37,477 bases of DNA from Pseudomonadota bacterium (GTDB taxonomy: Bacteria > Pseudomonadota > Gammaproteobacteria > Burkholderiales > Gallionellaceae), in NCBI GenBank assembly GCA_021821945.1, contig JAJZTF010000019.1:1-37477 (forward strand), given 5' to 3'. Positions within the stretch are counted from its first letter, which is position 1, and each line of letters opens with the position of its first letter. Positions 1-10,435 of this stretch are shown piece by piece. The notes under the pieces were generated by a model. It ran no database searches and was not told the DNA's origin. It worked only from the letters and a program-made list of their open reading frames with translations. The translations under genes were made by a program, and so were the position numbers.

Positions 1-225
1 TGCCAGCAGATGCTCACTCGCGTCATGAATGCGATCAACCAGCCCTTCGACATCGACGGACATGAGGTAAGAATATCGGCCAGCATCGGCGTGGCTTTCT
101 ACCCGGATGACGATGGTGACGGCGACAACCTGCTGCGACATGCAGATCAGGCGATGTATGTGGCCAAACAGTCAGGGCGCGGCCGGTTTCATTTCTTCAA
201 CCAGGAAGAGGCCATGAGCCCATAG
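1..225 (+). CDS. GGDEF-domain protein (diguanylate cyclase-like), C-terminal end only
   Basis: The reading frame is open from the first base, so the gene starts outside the window and only the last 74 codons are visible. The sequence has the hallmarks of the C-terminal part of a GGDEF domain: an ASIGVAFYP strand, then LLRHADQAMYVAK and a GRGRFHFF ending. Full proteins of this family make cyclic di-GMP from two GTP. The catalytic GGDEF loop itself lies upstream and cannot be seen, so whether the enzyme is active, or part of a GGDEF-EAL protein, is unknown. Nothing follows the domain except a short tail, so GGDEF is the last domain of the protein. The gene converges on pnp and ends in a hairpin terminator that overlaps its stop codon. 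Confidence 0.85.
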   Translation, partial: CQQMLTRVMNAINQPFDIDGHEVRISASIGVAFYPDDDGDGDNLLRHADQAMYVAKQSGRGRFHFFNQEEAMSP

Positions 226-246
226 GCCGGCTATGAGCCGGCCTTT
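224..246 (+). terminator. Rho-independent terminator of the GGDEF gene
   Basis: A 9-bp perfect stem (AGGCCGGCT / AGCCGGCCT) with a 3-nt loop is followed by TTT. It begins inside the stop codon of the GGDEF gene and lies just before the end of the converging pnp gene. The T-run is short. The minus-strand side has no T-run, so it mainly serves the plus strand. Confidence 0.6.
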
Positions 247-254
247 ACACTGCG

Positions 255-2360
255 CTATTCGGCAATGGATGCGCCCTGGGATTCGGGCGCCGGCAACAGC
301 GCCTTCATGGAGAGCTTCATGCGGCCCCTGTCGTCCATCTCCAGGAGCTTCACGCGCACGACCTGGCCTTCCTTGAGGAAGTCGCCCACGCTGTTGACCC
401 GCTCATGGGCGATCTGGGAGATGTGCAGAAGACCGTCCTTGCCTGGCAGGATGTTGACCAGCGCGCCGAAGTCCAGCAGCTTGACCACCGGGCCTTCGTA
501 TACCTTGCCCACTTCGACGTCCATTGCGATGTCTTCGATGCGTTTCTTGGCAAGCTCGCCCGCCTCCGCATTCACGCTCGAGATGGTGATGTTGCCATCG
601 TCGTCGATGTCTATCGTGGTTCCCGTCTCCTCGGTCAGCGCGCGTATCACGGCGCCGCCCTTGCCGATCACGTCGCGGATCTTGTCCGGATTGATCTTCA
701 TCTTGATCATGCGCGGCGCAAACTCGGAAAGTTCGCTGCGGGCGCCGGACATCGAAGACTTCATGATGCCGAGTATGTGCATGCGCCCTTCCTTTGCCTG
801 GCTCAGCGCTGCCTGCATGATTTCGCGGGTGATGCCGTTGATCTTGATGTCCATCTGCAGCGCGGTGATGCCGGATTCCGAACCCGCCACCTTGAAGTCC
901 ATGTCGCCCAGATGATCCTCGTCGCCCAGGATGTCGGTCAGCACCGCAAAGCGGTTGCCTTCCTTGATCAGGCCCATCGCAATACCGGCCACATGCGCCT
1001 TCAGCGGCACGCCAGCATCCAGCATCGAGAGGCAGCCGCCGCAAACGGAAGCCATCGAGCTGGAACCGTTCGACTCCGTGATCTCGGACACGATGCGGAT
1101 CGCATAGCTGAAATCCTCTTCGCCCGGCAGCACTGCGGCCAGCGCGCGCTTGGCAAGGCGGCCATGGCCTATCTCGCGGCGCTTGGGGCTGCCAAAACGT
1201 CCGGTCTCGCCTGTCGCGAAGGGCGGGAAGTTGTAGTGCAGCATGAACCTGTCAGAGTACTCGCCCTGAAGCGCATCGATCTTCTGCGCATCGCGCATGC
1301 TGCCAAGCGTGGTCACCACGATCGCCTGAGTCTCGCCCCGCGTGAAAAGCGCGGAGCCATGGGTGCGGGGAAACACCCCGTTCCTGATCGTGATCGGGCG
1401 CACGGTGCGGGTGTCCCGGCCGTCTATGCGCGGCTCGCCGCTCAGGATCTTTCCGCGCACGATCTTCGCTTCCAGCGCGCTGAAGAGTTCGTTGACATGA
1501 TTTCTTTCGATATCGGCAGGCACGGCCTCCATCACCTTCGCATGGATCGCGGAAACCGCATCCGTGCGCTCCTGCTTCGAGCGTATCGCATAGGCCGCAT
1601 TCAGATCGGCTTCGGCGATCTCGGCGATTTTGGCGATCAGCGCCTCGTCCTTGGCCGGCGCCTGCCAGTCCCACAGCGGCTTGCCGACTGCATCGGCCAT
1701 TTCGTTGATCGCGTCGATCACGACCTGGAACTGCTCGTGTCCATACATCACCGCGCCCAGCATCACCTCCTCGGAAAGCTGCTGCGCTTCGGATTCGACC
1801 ATCAGCACCGCGCGCTTGGTGCCCGCAACCACCAGGTCCATCTGCGAAGTCAGAAGCTCTGTCGCCGTCGGGTTCAGGAGATATTCGCCGTTGCAATAGC
1901 CCACCCTCGCGGCACCTATCGGGCCGTCAAAGGGAATGCCGGATATCGCGAGCGCCGCGGATGCGCCTATCATCGAGGGGATGTCGGAGTCGATCTCATT
2001 GTCCGAGGACATCACGGTCGCGATGATCTGCACTTCGTTGTAGAAGCTTTCCGGGAACAATGGGCGCAGCGGCCTGTCGATCAGCCGCGATGTCAGGATT
2101 TCCTTTTCGCTTGCACGTCCTTCGCGCTTGAAGAAGCTGCCGGGAATCTTGCCTGCCGCATAGGTCTTTTCCTGGTAATCGACCGTGAGCGGGAAGAAAT
2201 CCTGCTCCGGCTTTGCATCCTTGCGGCCAACCACGGTGACGAGCACCACGGTATCATCCAGACTGACCAGCACCGCACCGCTTGCCTGGCGGGCAATCTC
2301 CCCGGTTTCAAGGGTCAGCTGGTGTTTACCGAACGCAATTGTTTTTTTGTAATGACTCAA
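255..2360 (-). CDS. pnp: Polyribonucleotide nucleotidyltransferase (PNPase)
   Basis: PNPase degrades RNA 3'-to-5' using phosphate, releasing nucleoside diphosphates, and works in the RNA degradosome and in sRNA metabolism. The 701-residue protein has the full family layout: two RNase PH-like domains with a helical domain between them, a KH domain ([11 protein letters not shown] near residue 565) and a C-terminal S1 domain ([19 protein letters not shown]). The acidic residues of the phosphorolytic site are seen in GDMDFKVAG and MDIKI. The only sensible start is a TTG, preceded at proper spacing by AGAGGT; the start of E. coli pnp is also TTG. It is the last gene of the rimP-nusA-infB-rbfA-truB-rpsO-pnp group and lies 84 bp after rpsO, with a hairpin in between. 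Confidence 0.97.
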   Translation of the reverse strand: MSHYKKTIAFGKHQLTLETGEIARQASGAVLVSLDDTVVLVTVVGRKDAKPEQDFFPLTVDYQEKTYAAGKIPGSFFKREGRASEKEILTSRLIDRPLRPLFPESFYNEVQIIATVMSSDNEIDSDIPSMIGASAALAISGIPFDGPIGAARVGYCNGEYLLNPTATELLTSQMDLVVAGTKRAVLMVESEAQQLSEEVMLGAVMYGHEQFQVVIDAINEMADAVGKPLWDWQAPAKDEALIAKIAEIAEADLNAAYAIRSKQERTDAVSAIHAKVMEAVPADIERNHVNELFSALEAKIVRGKILSGEPRIDGRDTRTVRPITIRNGVFPRTHGSALFTRGETQAIVVTTLGSMRDAQKIDALQGEYSDRFMLHYNFPPFATGETGRFGSPKRREIGHGRLAKRALAAVLPGEEDFSYAIRIVSEITESNGSSSMASVCGGCLSMLDAGVPLKAHVAGIAMGLIKEGNRFAVLTDILGDEDHLGDMDFKVAGSESGITALQMDIKINGITREIMQAALSQAKEGRMHILGIMKSSMSGARSELSEFAPRMIKMKINPDKIRDVIGKGGAVIRALTEETGTTIDIDDDGNITISSVNAEAGELAKKRIEDIAMDVEVGKVYEGPVVKLLDFGALVNILPGKDGLLHISQIAHERVNSVGDFLKEGQVVRVKLLEMDDRGRMKLSMKALLPAPESQGASIAE

Positions 2361-2407
2361 GATAGACCTCTTTAGCAGGCGTGGTCGCCCTTAGAATTAA
2401 ACGTGAC

Positions 2408-2435
2408 AAAAGACACGGGCCGCATCTGCGACCCG
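2408..2435 (-). terminator. Hairpin between rpsO and pnp (partial terminator / attenuator)
   Basis: On the minus strand, CGGGTCGC and GCGGCCCG form an 8-bp stem (one G-U pair) with an AGAT loop, followed by TGTCTTTT. The position, just after rpsO and before pnp, matches the E. coli rpsO-pnp layout, where a leaky terminator and an RNase III site control pnp. The T-tract is interrupted, so partial read-through is likely. In the plus direction the same stem is followed by CTTTTT. Confidence 0.5.
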
Positions 2436-2444
2436 CTTTTTGGA

Positions 2445-2714
2445 TTACTTGCGAATTTCCAGGCGCTTGATCAGGCTCTGGTAGCTCGCTTCGTTCTTCC
2501 TCTTCAGATAGTCAAGCAGCTTGCGGCGGCGGCTGACCAGACGCAGCAGGCCGCGGCGTGAATGATGATCCTTGACGTTATCCTTGAAGTGTTCCGTGAG
2601 ATAGGCGATGCGTGCAGTCATCAGCGCGATCTGGACTTCGGGTGAGCCCGTGTCGGCGACAGCACGTTGGTATTCTGTGACGATTTGCGCTTTTTGCGCG
2701 GCGGTGATTGCCAT
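2445..2714 (-). CDS. rpsO: 30S ribosomal protein S15
   Basis: The 89-residue product is a full-length S15, which binds 16S rRNA early in assembly of the platform of the small subunit. Diagnostic segments are [15 protein letters not shown], the DHHSRRGLL loop that contacts rRNA and the C-terminal LLDYLKRKN...LIKRLEIRK. An ATG further upstream in the same frame would add 64 residues unlike S15; the start used here has AGGAGA about ten bases upstream and gives the usual family N-terminus (MAITAAQK). It sits between truB and pnp, the classical arrangement, and appears to have its own promoter. S15 represses its own translation in E. coli; no operator structure could be assigned here. Confidence 0.97.
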   Translation of the reverse strand: MAITAAQKAQIVTEYQRAVADTGSPEVQIALMTARIAYLTEHFKDNVKDHHSRRGLLRLVSRRRKLLDYLKRKNEASYQSLIKRLEIRK

Positions 2715-2744
2715 TTGGTTTTTCTCTCCTAAAAAAAGTGATGT

Positions 2745-2774
2745 ATTGTACTCTCGAATATGGTGACTACTCAA
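2745..2774 (-). promoter_or_regulatory. Putative sigma70 promoter of rpsO-pnp
   Basis: The minus strand shows TTGAGT, an 18-base spacer and TACAAT (4/6 and 5/6 matches to consensus). The -35 box overlaps the end of truB. Transcription would begin about 25 bases upstream of the rpsO ribosome-binding site. E. coli also has an internal promoter for rpsO at this place. Confidence 0.55.
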
Positions 2775-3723
2775 CCACTTCCGTGAATTCCCTGGATGAT
2801 GCCTGTTTTGCAACACTGGACAAAAGGCGTTCGGAAGCGATGCGCCTCCCCTCCTTCGATCCCAATCCGATAAAGCCGTTCGGGCCGTACAGGGCAAGCT
2901 TTCCATCGGGCAGCCCGGTATCCAGCCCCAGCCTCTGCCCCTGGGCCAGCCTTTTCACCTGCACCGCATCCAGATCCAGCCTCGGCATCTCGGGCAAAAG
3001 GCAGGTGACCGGAAGCAGGCGGGCTTCGCGCTCCTCCTCTGTCATCGCTTGAAGGGCCTCGAGATCTCTGGCATCCTTGAGATCGAAATGCGCGATCGCG
3101 GTGCGGCGCAATGCGACGAGGTGCGCGCCGCACCCCAATGCCTCTCCGATGTCTTCGGCCAGCGTGCGCACATAGGTTCCCTTGCTGCAGCACACCGAAA
3201 TGTCCGCCTCGAATCCGGCAAAGCGCCGCAAAACCAGATCGCGGATATGCACCCTGCGCGCGCTTCTCTCTATCACGATGCCCTTGCGTATGTATTCGTA
3301 GAGCGGCCTTCCCTGGTGCTTCAATGCGCTGTGCATCGGCGGCAGCTGCTCTATTTCGCCTTTGAATTGCATCAGCACGCGTTCGAGTTCCGCTTCTGAA
3401 AAATCGACTGCGCGCTCCGACACAATCTCCCCTTCGGCATCCCCGGTCGTCGTCGTCTGCCCGAAGCGCAGGGATGCATCATAGGACTTGTCCGCATCCA
3501 GCAATTCATTGGAGAACTTGGTCGCCTCGCCAAAGCAGACAGGCAGCAGGCCGGTCGCCATCGGATCGAGCGTCCCGGTATGCCCTGCCTTCTCGACATT
3601 GAATAGGCGGCGGACCTTCTGCAGCGCGGCATTAGAGCTCAATCCCCTGGGCTTGTCGAACAACAACACGCCATCCAAAGGACGATAGTCTCTTTTCGCC
3701 TGCCGGTTACTCTTCTTTTCCAA
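2767..3723 (-). CDS. truB: tRNA pseudouridine(55) synthase
   Basis: TruB converts U55 in the T-loop of almost all tRNAs to pseudouridine. The catalytic aspartate lies in [16 protein letters not shown], and the second conserved block [10 protein letters not shown] and the [15 protein letters not shown] motif are intact. The C-terminal PUA-like part ends around FIGLGSKEG. The start is uncertain. An ATG at 3795 would overlap rbfA by 89 bp and add residues not found in the family. A TTG at 3723 gives 318 residues, close to the usual length of about 314, and overlaps rbfA by only 17 bp, so it is preferred although no clear ribosome-binding site precedes it. The enzyme family also acts as a tRNA chaperone. 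Confidence 0.93.
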   Translation of the reverse strand: MEKKSNRQAKRDYRPLDGVLLFDKPRGLSSNAALQKVRRLFNVEKAGHTGTLDPMATGLLPVCFGEATKFSNELLDADKSYDASLRFGQTTTTGDAEGEIVSERAVDFSEAELERVLMQFKGEIEQLPPMHSALKHQGRPLYEYIRKGIVIERSARRVHIRDLVLRRFAGFEADISVCCSKGTYVRTLAEDIGEALGCGAHLVALRRTAIAHFDLKDARDLEALQAMTEEEREARLLPVTCLLPEMPRLDLDAVQVKRLAQGQRLGLDTGLPDGKLALYGPNGFIGLGSKEGRRIASERLLSSVAKQASSREFTEVVE

Positions 3724-4072
3724 GATTTGAATCGCTGGCGACTGCCTGATCGATGAGCTGCGACAAGCGGCTGCCCCGCTCGACCGATGCGTCATACAGG
3801 AAATGCAGTTGCGGCATGATGCGAAGCTTCAGGCTGTGCGCCAGGCGGCTGCGCAGGAAGCCTGATGCGTGCTCAAGACCTTTTTGGGCCTCTTCCTGCC
3901 TGCCGTCCAGCCGCGTGAAGAAGATCTTCGCATGAGAATAATCGCTCGCGACCTCGACGCCGGTGATGGTGACGAGCTTCACGCGCGGATCGTTGACTTC
4001 GAGGCGGATGAGCTCTGCGATCTCCCTCTGGATCTGCTCGCCTATGCGCTCTGTTCTCGCAAAGTTAGCCAT
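3707..4072 (-). CDS. rbfA: 30S ribosome-binding factor A
   Basis: RbfA binds immature 30S subunits near helix 44/45 and helps late 16S rRNA maturation, especially in the cold. The 121-residue protein has the KH-like RbfA fold with [15 protein letters not shown] at the N-terminus, [18 protein letters not shown] and [19 protein letters not shown]. The start ATG overlaps the TGA of infB in a TGATG arrangement, so translation is likely coupled. A GTG one codon upstream is possible but less likely. RbfA, IF-2 and NusA sit together as in many proteobacteria. Confidence 0.95.
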   Translation of the reverse strand: MANFARTERIGEQIQREIAELIRLEVNDPRVKLVTITGVEVASDYSHAKIFFTRLDGRQEEAQKGLEHASGFLRSRLAHSLKLRIMPQLHFLYDASVERGSRLSQLIDQAVASDSNLGKEE

Positions 4073-6654
4073 CACAGCGTACGCGCAACCTCGACGATTT
4101 CATAGGCTTCTATCCTGTCGCCGACCTGGAGGTCATTGAAGTTCTTGACAGACAGACCGCACTCGAAATTCGCGCGCACTTCCTTCACGTCGTCCTTGAA
4201 GCGCTTCAAGGAATCGAGCTCGCCCTCGTGTATCAGATCCTTGCCGCGCATCACGCGCACGAGACAGCCGCGCTTGACCACGCCTTCCAGCACCATGCAG
4301 CCTGCGATCGTGCCGACCTTGGAGACCACGAAAACCTGGCGCACCTCGACCTGCCCCAGTACGACTTCCTTCTTCTCCGGCGCCAGCATCCCCGAGAGAG
4401 CCGCCTTGATGTCGTCCACCATCGCATAGATCACGCTGTAGTTGCGTATCTGCACGCCCGTCGATTCCGCGAGCTTTCTTGCAGGCGCATCGGTGCGCGT
4501 GTTGAAGCCTATCAGGACCGCCTTGGAAGCCAGCGCGAGATTGATGTCCGACTCGTTGATCGAACCGACACCGCTGTGTATCAGATTGACCTTGACCTCG
4601 TCGGTGGAGAGCTTCTGCAGCGTCTGCGCGATCGCTTCGGCAGAACCCTGCACGTCTGATTTCACGATCAGGGACAGGGTGGGTACCTCGCCCTCCGCCA
4701 GCTGATCGAACATGTTTTCGAGTTTAGCCGCCTGCTGCTGTGCAAGCTTCACGCCGCGATACTTGCCCTGACGGAACAGCGCGATCTCTCTCGCACGCTT
4801 CTCGTCGGACAGCACCATCAACACTTCGCCCGCATCGGGCACTTCCGACAAGCCCTGAATTTCAACGGGAATGGAAGGTCCGGCTTCTTGCACGACCTTG
4901 CCGTTTTCATCCAGCATTGCCCGCACGCGCCCGAACACCGAACCGATCAGCACCGCATCGCCCCTATGCATCGTGCCGGACTGCACGAGCACCGTCGCAA
5001 CCGGGCCCTTGCCCTTGTCGAGTCGCGCCTCGATCACCAGGCCCTTCGCATTGCAGTCCCTGGGCGCCTTCAGCTCCATCAGCTCCGCCTGCAAAAGAAC
5101 GGCTTCGAGAAGCTTGTCTATGCCCTGCCCGGTCTTGGAGGAAACCTCGACAAACATCGAATCCCCGCCCCAGTCTTCAGGCACGACGCCCTCGCTCACG
5201 AGTTCCTGCTTGACGCGCTCCACATTGGCATCAGGCTTGTCAACCTTGGTGACCGCAACCACCAGCGGCACATTGCCCGCCTTGGCGTGGGCGATCGCCT
5301 CCTTGGTCTGGGGCATCACGCCATCATCCGCCGCCACCACCAGAATCACGATGTCGGTCGCCTTGGCACCCCTGGCGCGCATCGCGGTAAACGCCTCATG
5401 TCCCGGCGTATCCAGGAAGGAGATCATGCCACGCGGCGTCTCCACATGATAGGCGCCGATATGCTGGGTGATGCCGCCCGCCTCGCCCGAGACGACCCGG
5501 GTGCGGCGTATGTAATCGAGAAGGGAGGTCTTGCCGTGGTCGACATGGCCCATCACGGTCACGACCGGGGCGCGGGGCTCGAGCGGCGCATCGTGATGCT
5601 CGTGGTCGTCCATCAGATAGGCATCCGGGTCGTCCAGCTTGGCCGCCTTGGCGACATGCCCCAACTCTTCGACCACGATCATCGCGGTCTCCTGATCCAG
5701 CACCTGGTTGATGGTCGCCATCATGCCGAGCTTCATCAGCGCCTTGATGATTTCCACAGCCTTCATGGAAAGCTTCTGCGCCAGTTCGGAAACCGTCACG
5801 GTTTCCGGAACGGATATCTCGCGCACCACCGCCTCGGTCGGAAGATTGAAGGCGTGCTGCGGCTCCTCAGCATGCTTTTCGTGCCTGCCATGCTTGGGCG
5901 CGCGCACCGGCATGGACCAGGTCTTTTCCTTTGCCGCCGTCTTGGCGGGCGCACGCAATGCCGCCTTTCCGGGCGCGCGCTTGCCGCCAGGCATATCCTC
6001 GCGTGCAGCAGGCGCTTCCTTTGCCTCGACCTTGGGCTTTCTCTCCGGTCTTGCAACCTTGTCTCCCGGCATCACGGCCGGCTTGTGCAATGTTCCCTGA
6101 GCAGGCTCTGCCGGTTTTTCGGCCACTTCCGCCTCGGGAGCCTTGACGGCAACTTCCTCAGCCGCTGCAGGCGGCGCCTTGGGTTCTTCGGCCTTGACCT
6201 GCTTCTCGGCCTTGCGCTTGCTGAAGGCCTGTTTGGCCTGCAATTCGGCTTCCTGGCGCGCTGCCAGTTCGGCCTGCAGCTTGGCTTCCCGTTCGCGCGC
6301 CGCGATCTGCTCGCTGTCCAGGACCTTGACCTGTTCGACAGCCGGCGCAGTCTCCAGCGGCGGCGGGGCAACCACTCGGCGCTTGCGTACCTCGACCTGT
6401 ATGGTGCGGGAGCGTCCCGACCTGTCCGAGCTCTGTATCTCGGTCGTTTCGCGGCGCGTCAGCGTGATCTTCTTTGAACCCTGCCCGGCGCCATGCGCCG
6501 TCCTGAGATGCTCGAGCAGACGCGCCTTGTCCTTCTCGGACACGGGATCCGTCGGCCTGGTTTGCGTGCCGCCCGCTGCGTGCAACTGCTCGAGCAACAG
6601 TGAAACCGTAAGCCCGAGCTCTGCCGCAAATTGTGTTACGTCTAATTTTCCCAT
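4072..6654 (-). CDS. infB: Translation initiation factor IF-2
   Basis: IF-2 is the GTPase that brings fMet-tRNA to the 30S subunit and promotes subunit joining. The 860-residue protein has an N-terminal IF2_N helix bundle, a long charged Lys/Glu/Ala/Pro-rich linker (about residues 100-265), a second IF2_N domain ([16 protein letters not shown]), then the G domain and domains II-IV. G1 is GHVDHGKT (about 369-376) and G3 is DTPGH (415-419). The G4 motif reads TKVD where the family normally has NKID; the codon at 5248-5250 is ACC. The start was placed at the second ATG because AAAGGA lies five bases before it, while the first ATG directly abuts the purine run. It overlaps rbfA by one base and follows nusA by 28 bp. 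Confidence 0.96.
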   Translation of the reverse strand: MGKLDVTQFAAELGLTVSLLLEQLHAAGGTQTRPTDPVSEKDKARLLEHLRTAHGAGQGSKKITLTRRETTEIQSSDRSGRSRTIQVEVRKRRVVAPPPLETAPAVEQVKVLDSEQIAAREREAKLQAELAARQEAELQAKQAFSKRKAEKQVKAEEPKAPPAAAEEVAVKAPEAEVAEKPAEPAQGTLHKPAVMPGDKVARPERKPKVEAKEAPAAREDMPGGKRAPGKAALRAPAKTAAKEKTWSMPVRAPKHGRHEKHAEEPQHAFNLPTEAVVREISVPETVTVSELAQKLSMKAVEIIKALMKLGMMATINQVLDQETAMIVVEELGHVAKAAKLDDPDAYLMDDHEHHDAPLEPRAPVVTVMGHVDHGKTSLLDYIRRTRVVSGEAGGITQHIGAYHVETPRGMISFLDTPGHEAFTAMRARGAKATDIVILVVAADDGVMPQTKEAIAHAKAGNVPLVVAVTKVDKPDANVERVKQELVSEGVVPEDWGGDSMFVEVSSKTGQGIDKLLEAVLLQAELMELKAPRDCNAKGLVIEARLDKGKGPVATVLVQSGTMHRGDAVLIGSVFGRVRAMLDENGKVVQEAGPSIPVEIQGLSEVPDAGEVLMVLSDEKRAREIALFRQGKYRGVKLAQQQAAKLENMFDQLAEGEVPTLSLIVKSDVQGSAEAIAQTLQKLSTDEVKVNLIHSGVGSINESDINLALASKAVLIGFNTRTDAPARKLAESTGVQIRNYSVIYAMVDDIKAALSGMLAPEKKEVVLGQVEVRQVFVVSKVGTIAGCMVLEGVVKRGCLVRVMRGKDLIHEGELDSLKRFKDDVKEVRANFECGLSVKNFNDLQVGDRIEAYEIVEVARTL

Positions 6655-6682
6655 TGCCATCCTTTAGACAACTCCATCTGCG

Positions 6683-8155
6683 CTATGCGAACCAGGGCGC
6701 ACGCGCTGCCATGATCAGCGCATTGGCCTTATCAGCATCCACCCCCGACAATTCGACCAGTTCATCGACATCGAGATCCGCCAGTTGTTCCTGCGTGTTC
6801 ACGCCCTTTGCGGACAGCACCCGGACCAGATCTTCGGTCATGCCATCCAGCTTCAAAAGATCGCCCATGCCATGTTCCAGCTTCTCTTCCTTGACCAGTT
6901 CCGCGTTAAGAAGCGCGTTTCTGGCACGGCTACGCAACTCGGTGACGGTCGCCTCATCGAAGGTCTCGATCTCGAGCATCTCCTCAAGCGGCACATAAGC
7001 GACTTCTTCGAGCGTTGCGAAGCCTTCCTGCACCAGTATGTCGGCGATCTCCTCATCGACATCCAGCTTCTCCATGAACAGCGCGCGTATCTTGTCGAAC
7101 TCCTGATCGTGCTTCTCGCGTGCCTGCTCGACGGTCATGATGTTGAGCTCCCAGCCCGTCATCTCGCTCGCCAGACGCACATTCTGCCCGCCCCGCCCGA
7201 TCGCCTGGGCCAGATTCTCCTCCTCGACCACCACATCCATGCTGTGGCGTTCCTCGTCCACCACGATGCTCGAGATTTCCGCAGGCGCCAAGGCGTTGAT
7301 CACATAGGTCGCAGGATCATCCGACCAGAGGATGATGTCCACCCGCTCGCCCGCCAGCTCATTGGTCACGCTCTGCACGCGCGAGCCGCGCATTCCGACG
7401 CAGGTGCCGATGGGATCTATGCGCTGATCATGCGAGCGCACGGCAATCTTCGCACGCGACCCGGGATCGCGCGCAGCGCCGACGATTTCCAGAAGATGCT
7501 CCTCGATCTCGGGAACCTCCAGCTCAAAAAGCTTGACCAAAAGATCGGTAGAGGTGCGCGACAGGATCACCTGAGGTCCCCGGGGGCCGCGGTCGACGCG
7601 CATCAGATGCGCCCTGACGCGATCGCCGACGCGCATGTTTTCCTTGGGAATCATCTGGTCCCGTGGCAGCAGCGCCTCGATCTTGCCGAATTCCACGATC
7701 GCATTGCCACGCTCAAGCCGCTTCACGGTGCCCGACACGAGATGCTCCTTGCGGCTCATGAAGTCGGCCAGAATCTGCTCGCGCTCCGCGTCGCGTATCT
7801 TCTGGAATATCACCTGCTTTGCAGCCTGGGCGCTGATGCGGCCGAAATCTATGGATTCGAGCGGCTCCTCGATGAACTCGCCCAGCTGGATGTCCGGATT
7901 GCGCTTTCTTGCCTCCTCGAGCTTGATATGCAAGTCAGGCGTCTCGAAGGTCTCGTCGTCCATCACTTCCCAGCGGCGGAAGGATTCGAATTCCCCGGTA
8001 TTGCGGTCGATCGCGACGCGCACATCGGCCTCGTCCTCGAAGCGCTTCTTGGTCGCCGACGCCAGCGCGGACTCAAGCGCAGCAAACACGACCTCCTTGT
8101 CCACATTCTTTTCGCGGGACAGCGCATCTACCAGCAACAATACTTCACGACTCAT
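6683..8155 (-). CDS. nusA: Transcription termination/antitermination factor NusA
   Basis: NusA binds RNA polymerase and nascent RNA, modulating pausing, termination and antitermination. The 490-residue protein shows the N-terminal polymerase-binding domain ([18 protein letters not shown]), an S1 domain ([18 protein letters not shown]), two KH domains ([16 protein letters not shown] and [13 protein letters not shown]) and two C-terminal acidic helix-hairpin-helix repeats. These repeats are typical of proteobacterial NusA and bind the alpha-CTD or lambda N. AGGAGA stands five bases before the chosen ATG; an earlier ATG in the same frame would add 12 unlikely residues. It follows rimP by 38 bp. 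In E. coli NusA represses its own operon, which is relevant to the hairpins in the rimP leader. Confidence 0.96.
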   Translation of the reverse strand: MSREVLLLVDALSREKNVDKEVVFAALESALASATKKRFEDEADVRVAIDRNTGEFESFRRWEVMDDETFETPDLHIKLEEARKRNPDIQLGEFIEEPLESIDFGRISAQAAKQVIFQKIRDAEREQILADFMSRKEHLVSGTVKRLERGNAIVEFGKIEALLPRDQMIPKENMRVGDRVRAHLMRVDRGPRGPQVILSRTSTDLLVKLFELEVPEIEEHLLEIVGAARDPGSRAKIAVRSHDQRIDPIGTCVGMRGSRVQSVTNELAGERVDIILWSDDPATYVINALAPAEISSIVVDEERHSMDVVVEEENLAQAIGRGGQNVRLASEMTGWELNIMTVEQAREKHDQEFDKIRALFMEKLDVDEEIADILVQEGFATLEEVAYVPLEEMLEIETFDEATVTELRSRARNALLNAELVKEEKLEHGMGDLLKLDGMTEDLVRVLSAKGVNTQEQLADLDVDELVELSGVDADKANALIMAARAPWFA

Positions 8156-8193
8156 ACCATTCTCCTGCCATTTCCCAATAAAGGGCATCAATT

Positions 8194-8619
8194 CTAAAAA
8201 GTCGGCACCAAACGCGCCTTGTCCACATTCGCAAGCTCGATATCCACAACCGTGCCATCCACATCCAGCTTCAGCACACCCGAATCGAGATCGCCTATCG
8301 TGCCGGTGAAGTTCTTGCGAGTCGCAATCGGCATGCGCAATTTGATGTGCGCCTTTTCACCCTTGAAGCGGATGAAATCCGCGGCCTTCTTCAGCACGCG
8401 ATCGAGCCCCGGGGAAGACACCTCGAGCCTCTCGTAGTCGACATCCTCGACCGCAAAAAGCCTGGTCAACTGATTGCTGACCAGCTGGCAATCCTCGACC
8501 GCAATCCCTTCGGGCTTGTCGATGAACACGCGCAAAAGGCCGCGCCCCGCCCTCTCGACATCCACGAGCTCATAGCCCAAACCAGAAACCGTTTTTTCTA
8601 TCAGCCCGACCAAGTCCAT
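8194..8619 (-). CDS. rimP: Ribosome maturation factor RimP
   Basis: RimP assists early 30S assembly. The 141-residue protein has both domains: the N-terminal alpha/beta part ([18 protein letters not shown], then [11 protein letters not shown] and the conserved [11 protein letters not shown]) and the C-terminal SH3-like part ([13 protein letters not shown]). The start was chosen because the preceding codons do not resemble the family and the resulting length is normal. It is the first gene of the nusA operon, as is usual, and follows an extended -10 promoter by about 45 bases. Confidence 0.94.
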   Translation of the reverse strand: MDLVGLIEKTVSGLGYELVDVERAGRGLLRVFIDKPEGIAVEDCQLVSNQLTRLFAVEDVDYERLEVSSPGLDRVLKKAADFIRFKGEKAHIKLRMPIATRKNFTGTIGDLDSGVLKLDVDGTVVDIELANVDKARLVPTF

Positions 8620-8636
8620 GATTGCAACCCACAAAT

Positions 8637-8671
8637 AAAAAACGGGCATTAAGCCCATCCGAATCGGGCTT
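8637..8671 (-). terminator. Leader hairpins before rimP: terminator or attenuator
   Basis: On the minus strand, AAGCCC and GGGCTT can pair across a 9-base loop. The second arm can instead pair (GGGC/GCCC, loop TTAAT) with a downstream segment that is directly followed by G and six T. The two hairpins share an arm and exclude each other. The element lies downstream of the predicted rimP promoter, so it may be an attenuator in the operon leader. It could alternatively be a weak terminator of nadE. Confidence 0.4.
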
Positions 8672-8680
8672 ATTATAACA
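8672..8680 (-). promoter_or_regulatory. Putative extended -10 promoter of the rimP-nusA-infB operon
   Basis: The minus strand reads TGTTATAAT: a perfect TATAAT preceded by TGn. No good -35 box is seen at 16-18 bases, which is typical of extended -10 promoters. The predicted transcript would start near 8665, giving a leader of about 45 bases before rimP. Confidence 0.5.
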
Positions 8681-8729
8681 AACACGGAATCCAAAAGGAA
8701 GAAACTTTCGACCAGCCAGCCGAACAAGC

Positions 8730-10334
8730 CTAGAAGTCGTCCTGATAGCGCACCGTGATCGGATAGCGCCAGTCCTTGCCATAGCTGCGCTCCGTGATGC
8801 GCACGCCGACAGCCGCCTGACGGCGCTTGTATTCGCTGATCCTGATCAGCCTCACGACGCGGCGCACATCGGCTTCCGGATACCCCAGCGCGATGATCCG
8901 GGGAATGGAAAGATTCCTTTCCACATAGCATTCCATGATCGCATCCAGCACCTCGTATGGCGGAAGGCTGTCCTGATCGAGCTGATCGGGGCGCAGTTCG
9001 GCGCTGGGCGGACGCGTGATGATGCGCTCCGGAATCACCCTTCCTTTGCTGTTGCGATACTTCGACAGGCGATAGACCTGCATCTTGCTCAGATCCTTCA
9101 GCACCGAAAAGCCGCCCGACATGTCGCCATACAACGTGGCATAACCCACGCTCATCTCGGATTTGTTTCCCGTGGTGAGAACGAGCGCGCCGAACTTGTT
9201 GGAAAGCGCCATCAGAAGATTCCCGCGTATCCTGGCCTGCAGATTTTCTTCCGTCGTATCCGGATCTCGGCCGACAAAGCTTGGTTTCAGCGTTTCAAGG
9301 TAGCTCTGGAATATCGGCTCTATCGAAAATTCGTCGTATCGCACGCCCAGAATATCCGCCATCTCGCGCGCATCGTCCAGGCTGATCCTCGCCGTATAAG
9401 GAGAGGGCATCATCACTGCGTGCACCCTTTCCGCCCCCAGCGCATCGACCGCGATGGCAAGCGTCAGCGCGGAGTCTATCCCGCCCGACAGCCCCAGAAG
9501 AACGCCCGGAAAACCGTTCTTGCCGATATAGTCATGAAGTCCCAGGCAAAGCGCGCGATATATCTCCTCGTCCTCACCGGGCAGGGCAACCAGATCGCCT
9601 TCGGGCGAAAGATCTTCCGATAACTCGACGATGGACAGGCATTCATCGAAGAGCGCGCTCTGCGCTGTCAAAGAACCCGAACCATCCATCGCAAAAGAGC
9701 CGCCATCGAAGACCAGCTCGTCCTGCCCCCCCACCATGTTTGCATAAACGACGGGCATTCCCGTTTCAACGATGCGCCGCCGCACTGCCTCGTATCTGGA
9801 TTCCTGCTTCTGCAGCGCATAAGGCGAGGCATTGATCACCAGCAACACCTGCGCTCCCGCCAGATACGCCTCCCTTGCCGCCTCAGGCTCCCACACGTCC
9901 TCGCAGATGTTGACGCCAAACCGGATGCCCGACAGCTCGAACACCAAGGTGCCATCGCCCCTGTCGAAATACCGCTTCTCGTCGAACACCGAATAGTTGG
10001 GCAGCAGCCTCTTGCAATAAGTCGCAACGACCTTTCCATCCTGAAGCAGCGAGGCTGCGTTGTAGCGCCTGCCATCCTGCTCATGCGGATGGCCGACGAT
10101 CACCGAGATGCCGGAGATTTTGGCTGCAAGCTCGTTCAAGGCCTTGCGGCATGCCGAGAAGAATCCCTCCCGCAACAGCAGGTCTTCCGGAGGATAACCG
10201 CAGAGGCTGAGCTCCGGCGTCAGCAGGAGCATGGCGCCCGCAATTCTCGCCTCTTCGGCATGGCTCAGAATTTTGTCGGCATTGGCTTTGAGATCGCCCA
10301 GAACGCAGTTGATTTGTGCAATGGCCAGCTTCAT
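8730..10334 (-). CDS. nadE: Glutamine-dependent NAD+ synthase
   Basis: NadE makes NAD+ from nicotinic acid adenine dinucleotide with ATP, using ammonia released from glutamine. The 534-residue protein is the two-domain form. An N-terminal nitrilase-type glutaminase carries the Glu in [17 protein letters not shown], the Lys in YCKRLLPNY and the nucleophilic Cys in [13 protein letters not shown]-terminal synthetase domain carries the PP-loop [13 protein letters not shown] and the [18 protein letters not shown] block. It has no close partner: rimP follows after 110 bp and ompA precedes it across a strong terminator, so it is probably transcribed alone. No convincing promoter was recognised in the 57 bp between the ompA terminator and its start. 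Confidence 0.95.
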   Translation of the reverse strand: MKLAIAQINCVLGDLKANADKILSHAEEARIAGAMLLLTPELSLCGYPPEDLLLREGFFSACRKALNELAAKISGISVIVGHPHEQDGRRYNAASLLQDGKVVATYCKRLLPNYSVFDEKRYFDRGDGTLVFELSGIRFGVNICEDVWEPEAAREAYLAGAQVLLVINASPYALQKQESRYEAVRRRIVETGMPVVYANMVGGQDELVFDGGSFAMDGSGSLTAQSALFDECLSIVELSEDLSPEGDLVALPGEDEEIYRALCLGLHDYIGKNGFPGVLLGLSGGIDSALTLAIAVDALGAERVHAVMMPSPYTARISLDDAREMADILGVRYDEFSIEPIFQSYLETLKPSFVGRDPDTTEENLQARIRGNLLMALSNKFGALVLTTGNKSEMSVGYATLYGDMSGGFSVLKDLSKMQVYRLSKYRNSKGRVIPERIITRPPSAELRPDQLDQDSLPPYEVLDAIMECYVERNLSIPRIIALGYPEADVRRVVRLIRISEYKRRQAAVGVRITERSYGKDWRYPITVRYQDDF

Positions 10335-10391
10335 GGTTGCCCGGAAGAACTATATGCGCGCATCATCCCTCCGATTGAAGGGAAGCGCAAT

Positions 10392-10417
10392 AAAAAAGCG
10401 GGCTGTCTCCAGCCCGC
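10392..10417 (-). terminator. Strong Rho-independent terminator of ompA
   Basis: On the minus strand a 7-bp perfect GC-rich stem (GCGGGCT / AGCCCGC, loop GGAGAC) is followed immediately by six T. It lies about 20 bases after the ompA stop codon. Confidence 0.9.
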
Positions 10418-10435
10418 CTTCCGATACGCGAATGC

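Noticed and set aside
405..2375. Long plus-strand open frame (656 codons) antisense to pnp
   Set aside because: It mirrors pnp codon structure in a GC-rich genome and the translation has no family features; pnp is certain on the other strand.
3724..3795. Upstream ATG start for truB
   Set aside because: It would overlap rbfA by 89 bp, lacks a ribosome-binding site and adds residues not seen in TruB proteins.
4888..6477. Plus-strand open frame antisense to infB
   Set aside because: Antisense of the charged IF-2 linker and G domain; low-complexity and no start signal.
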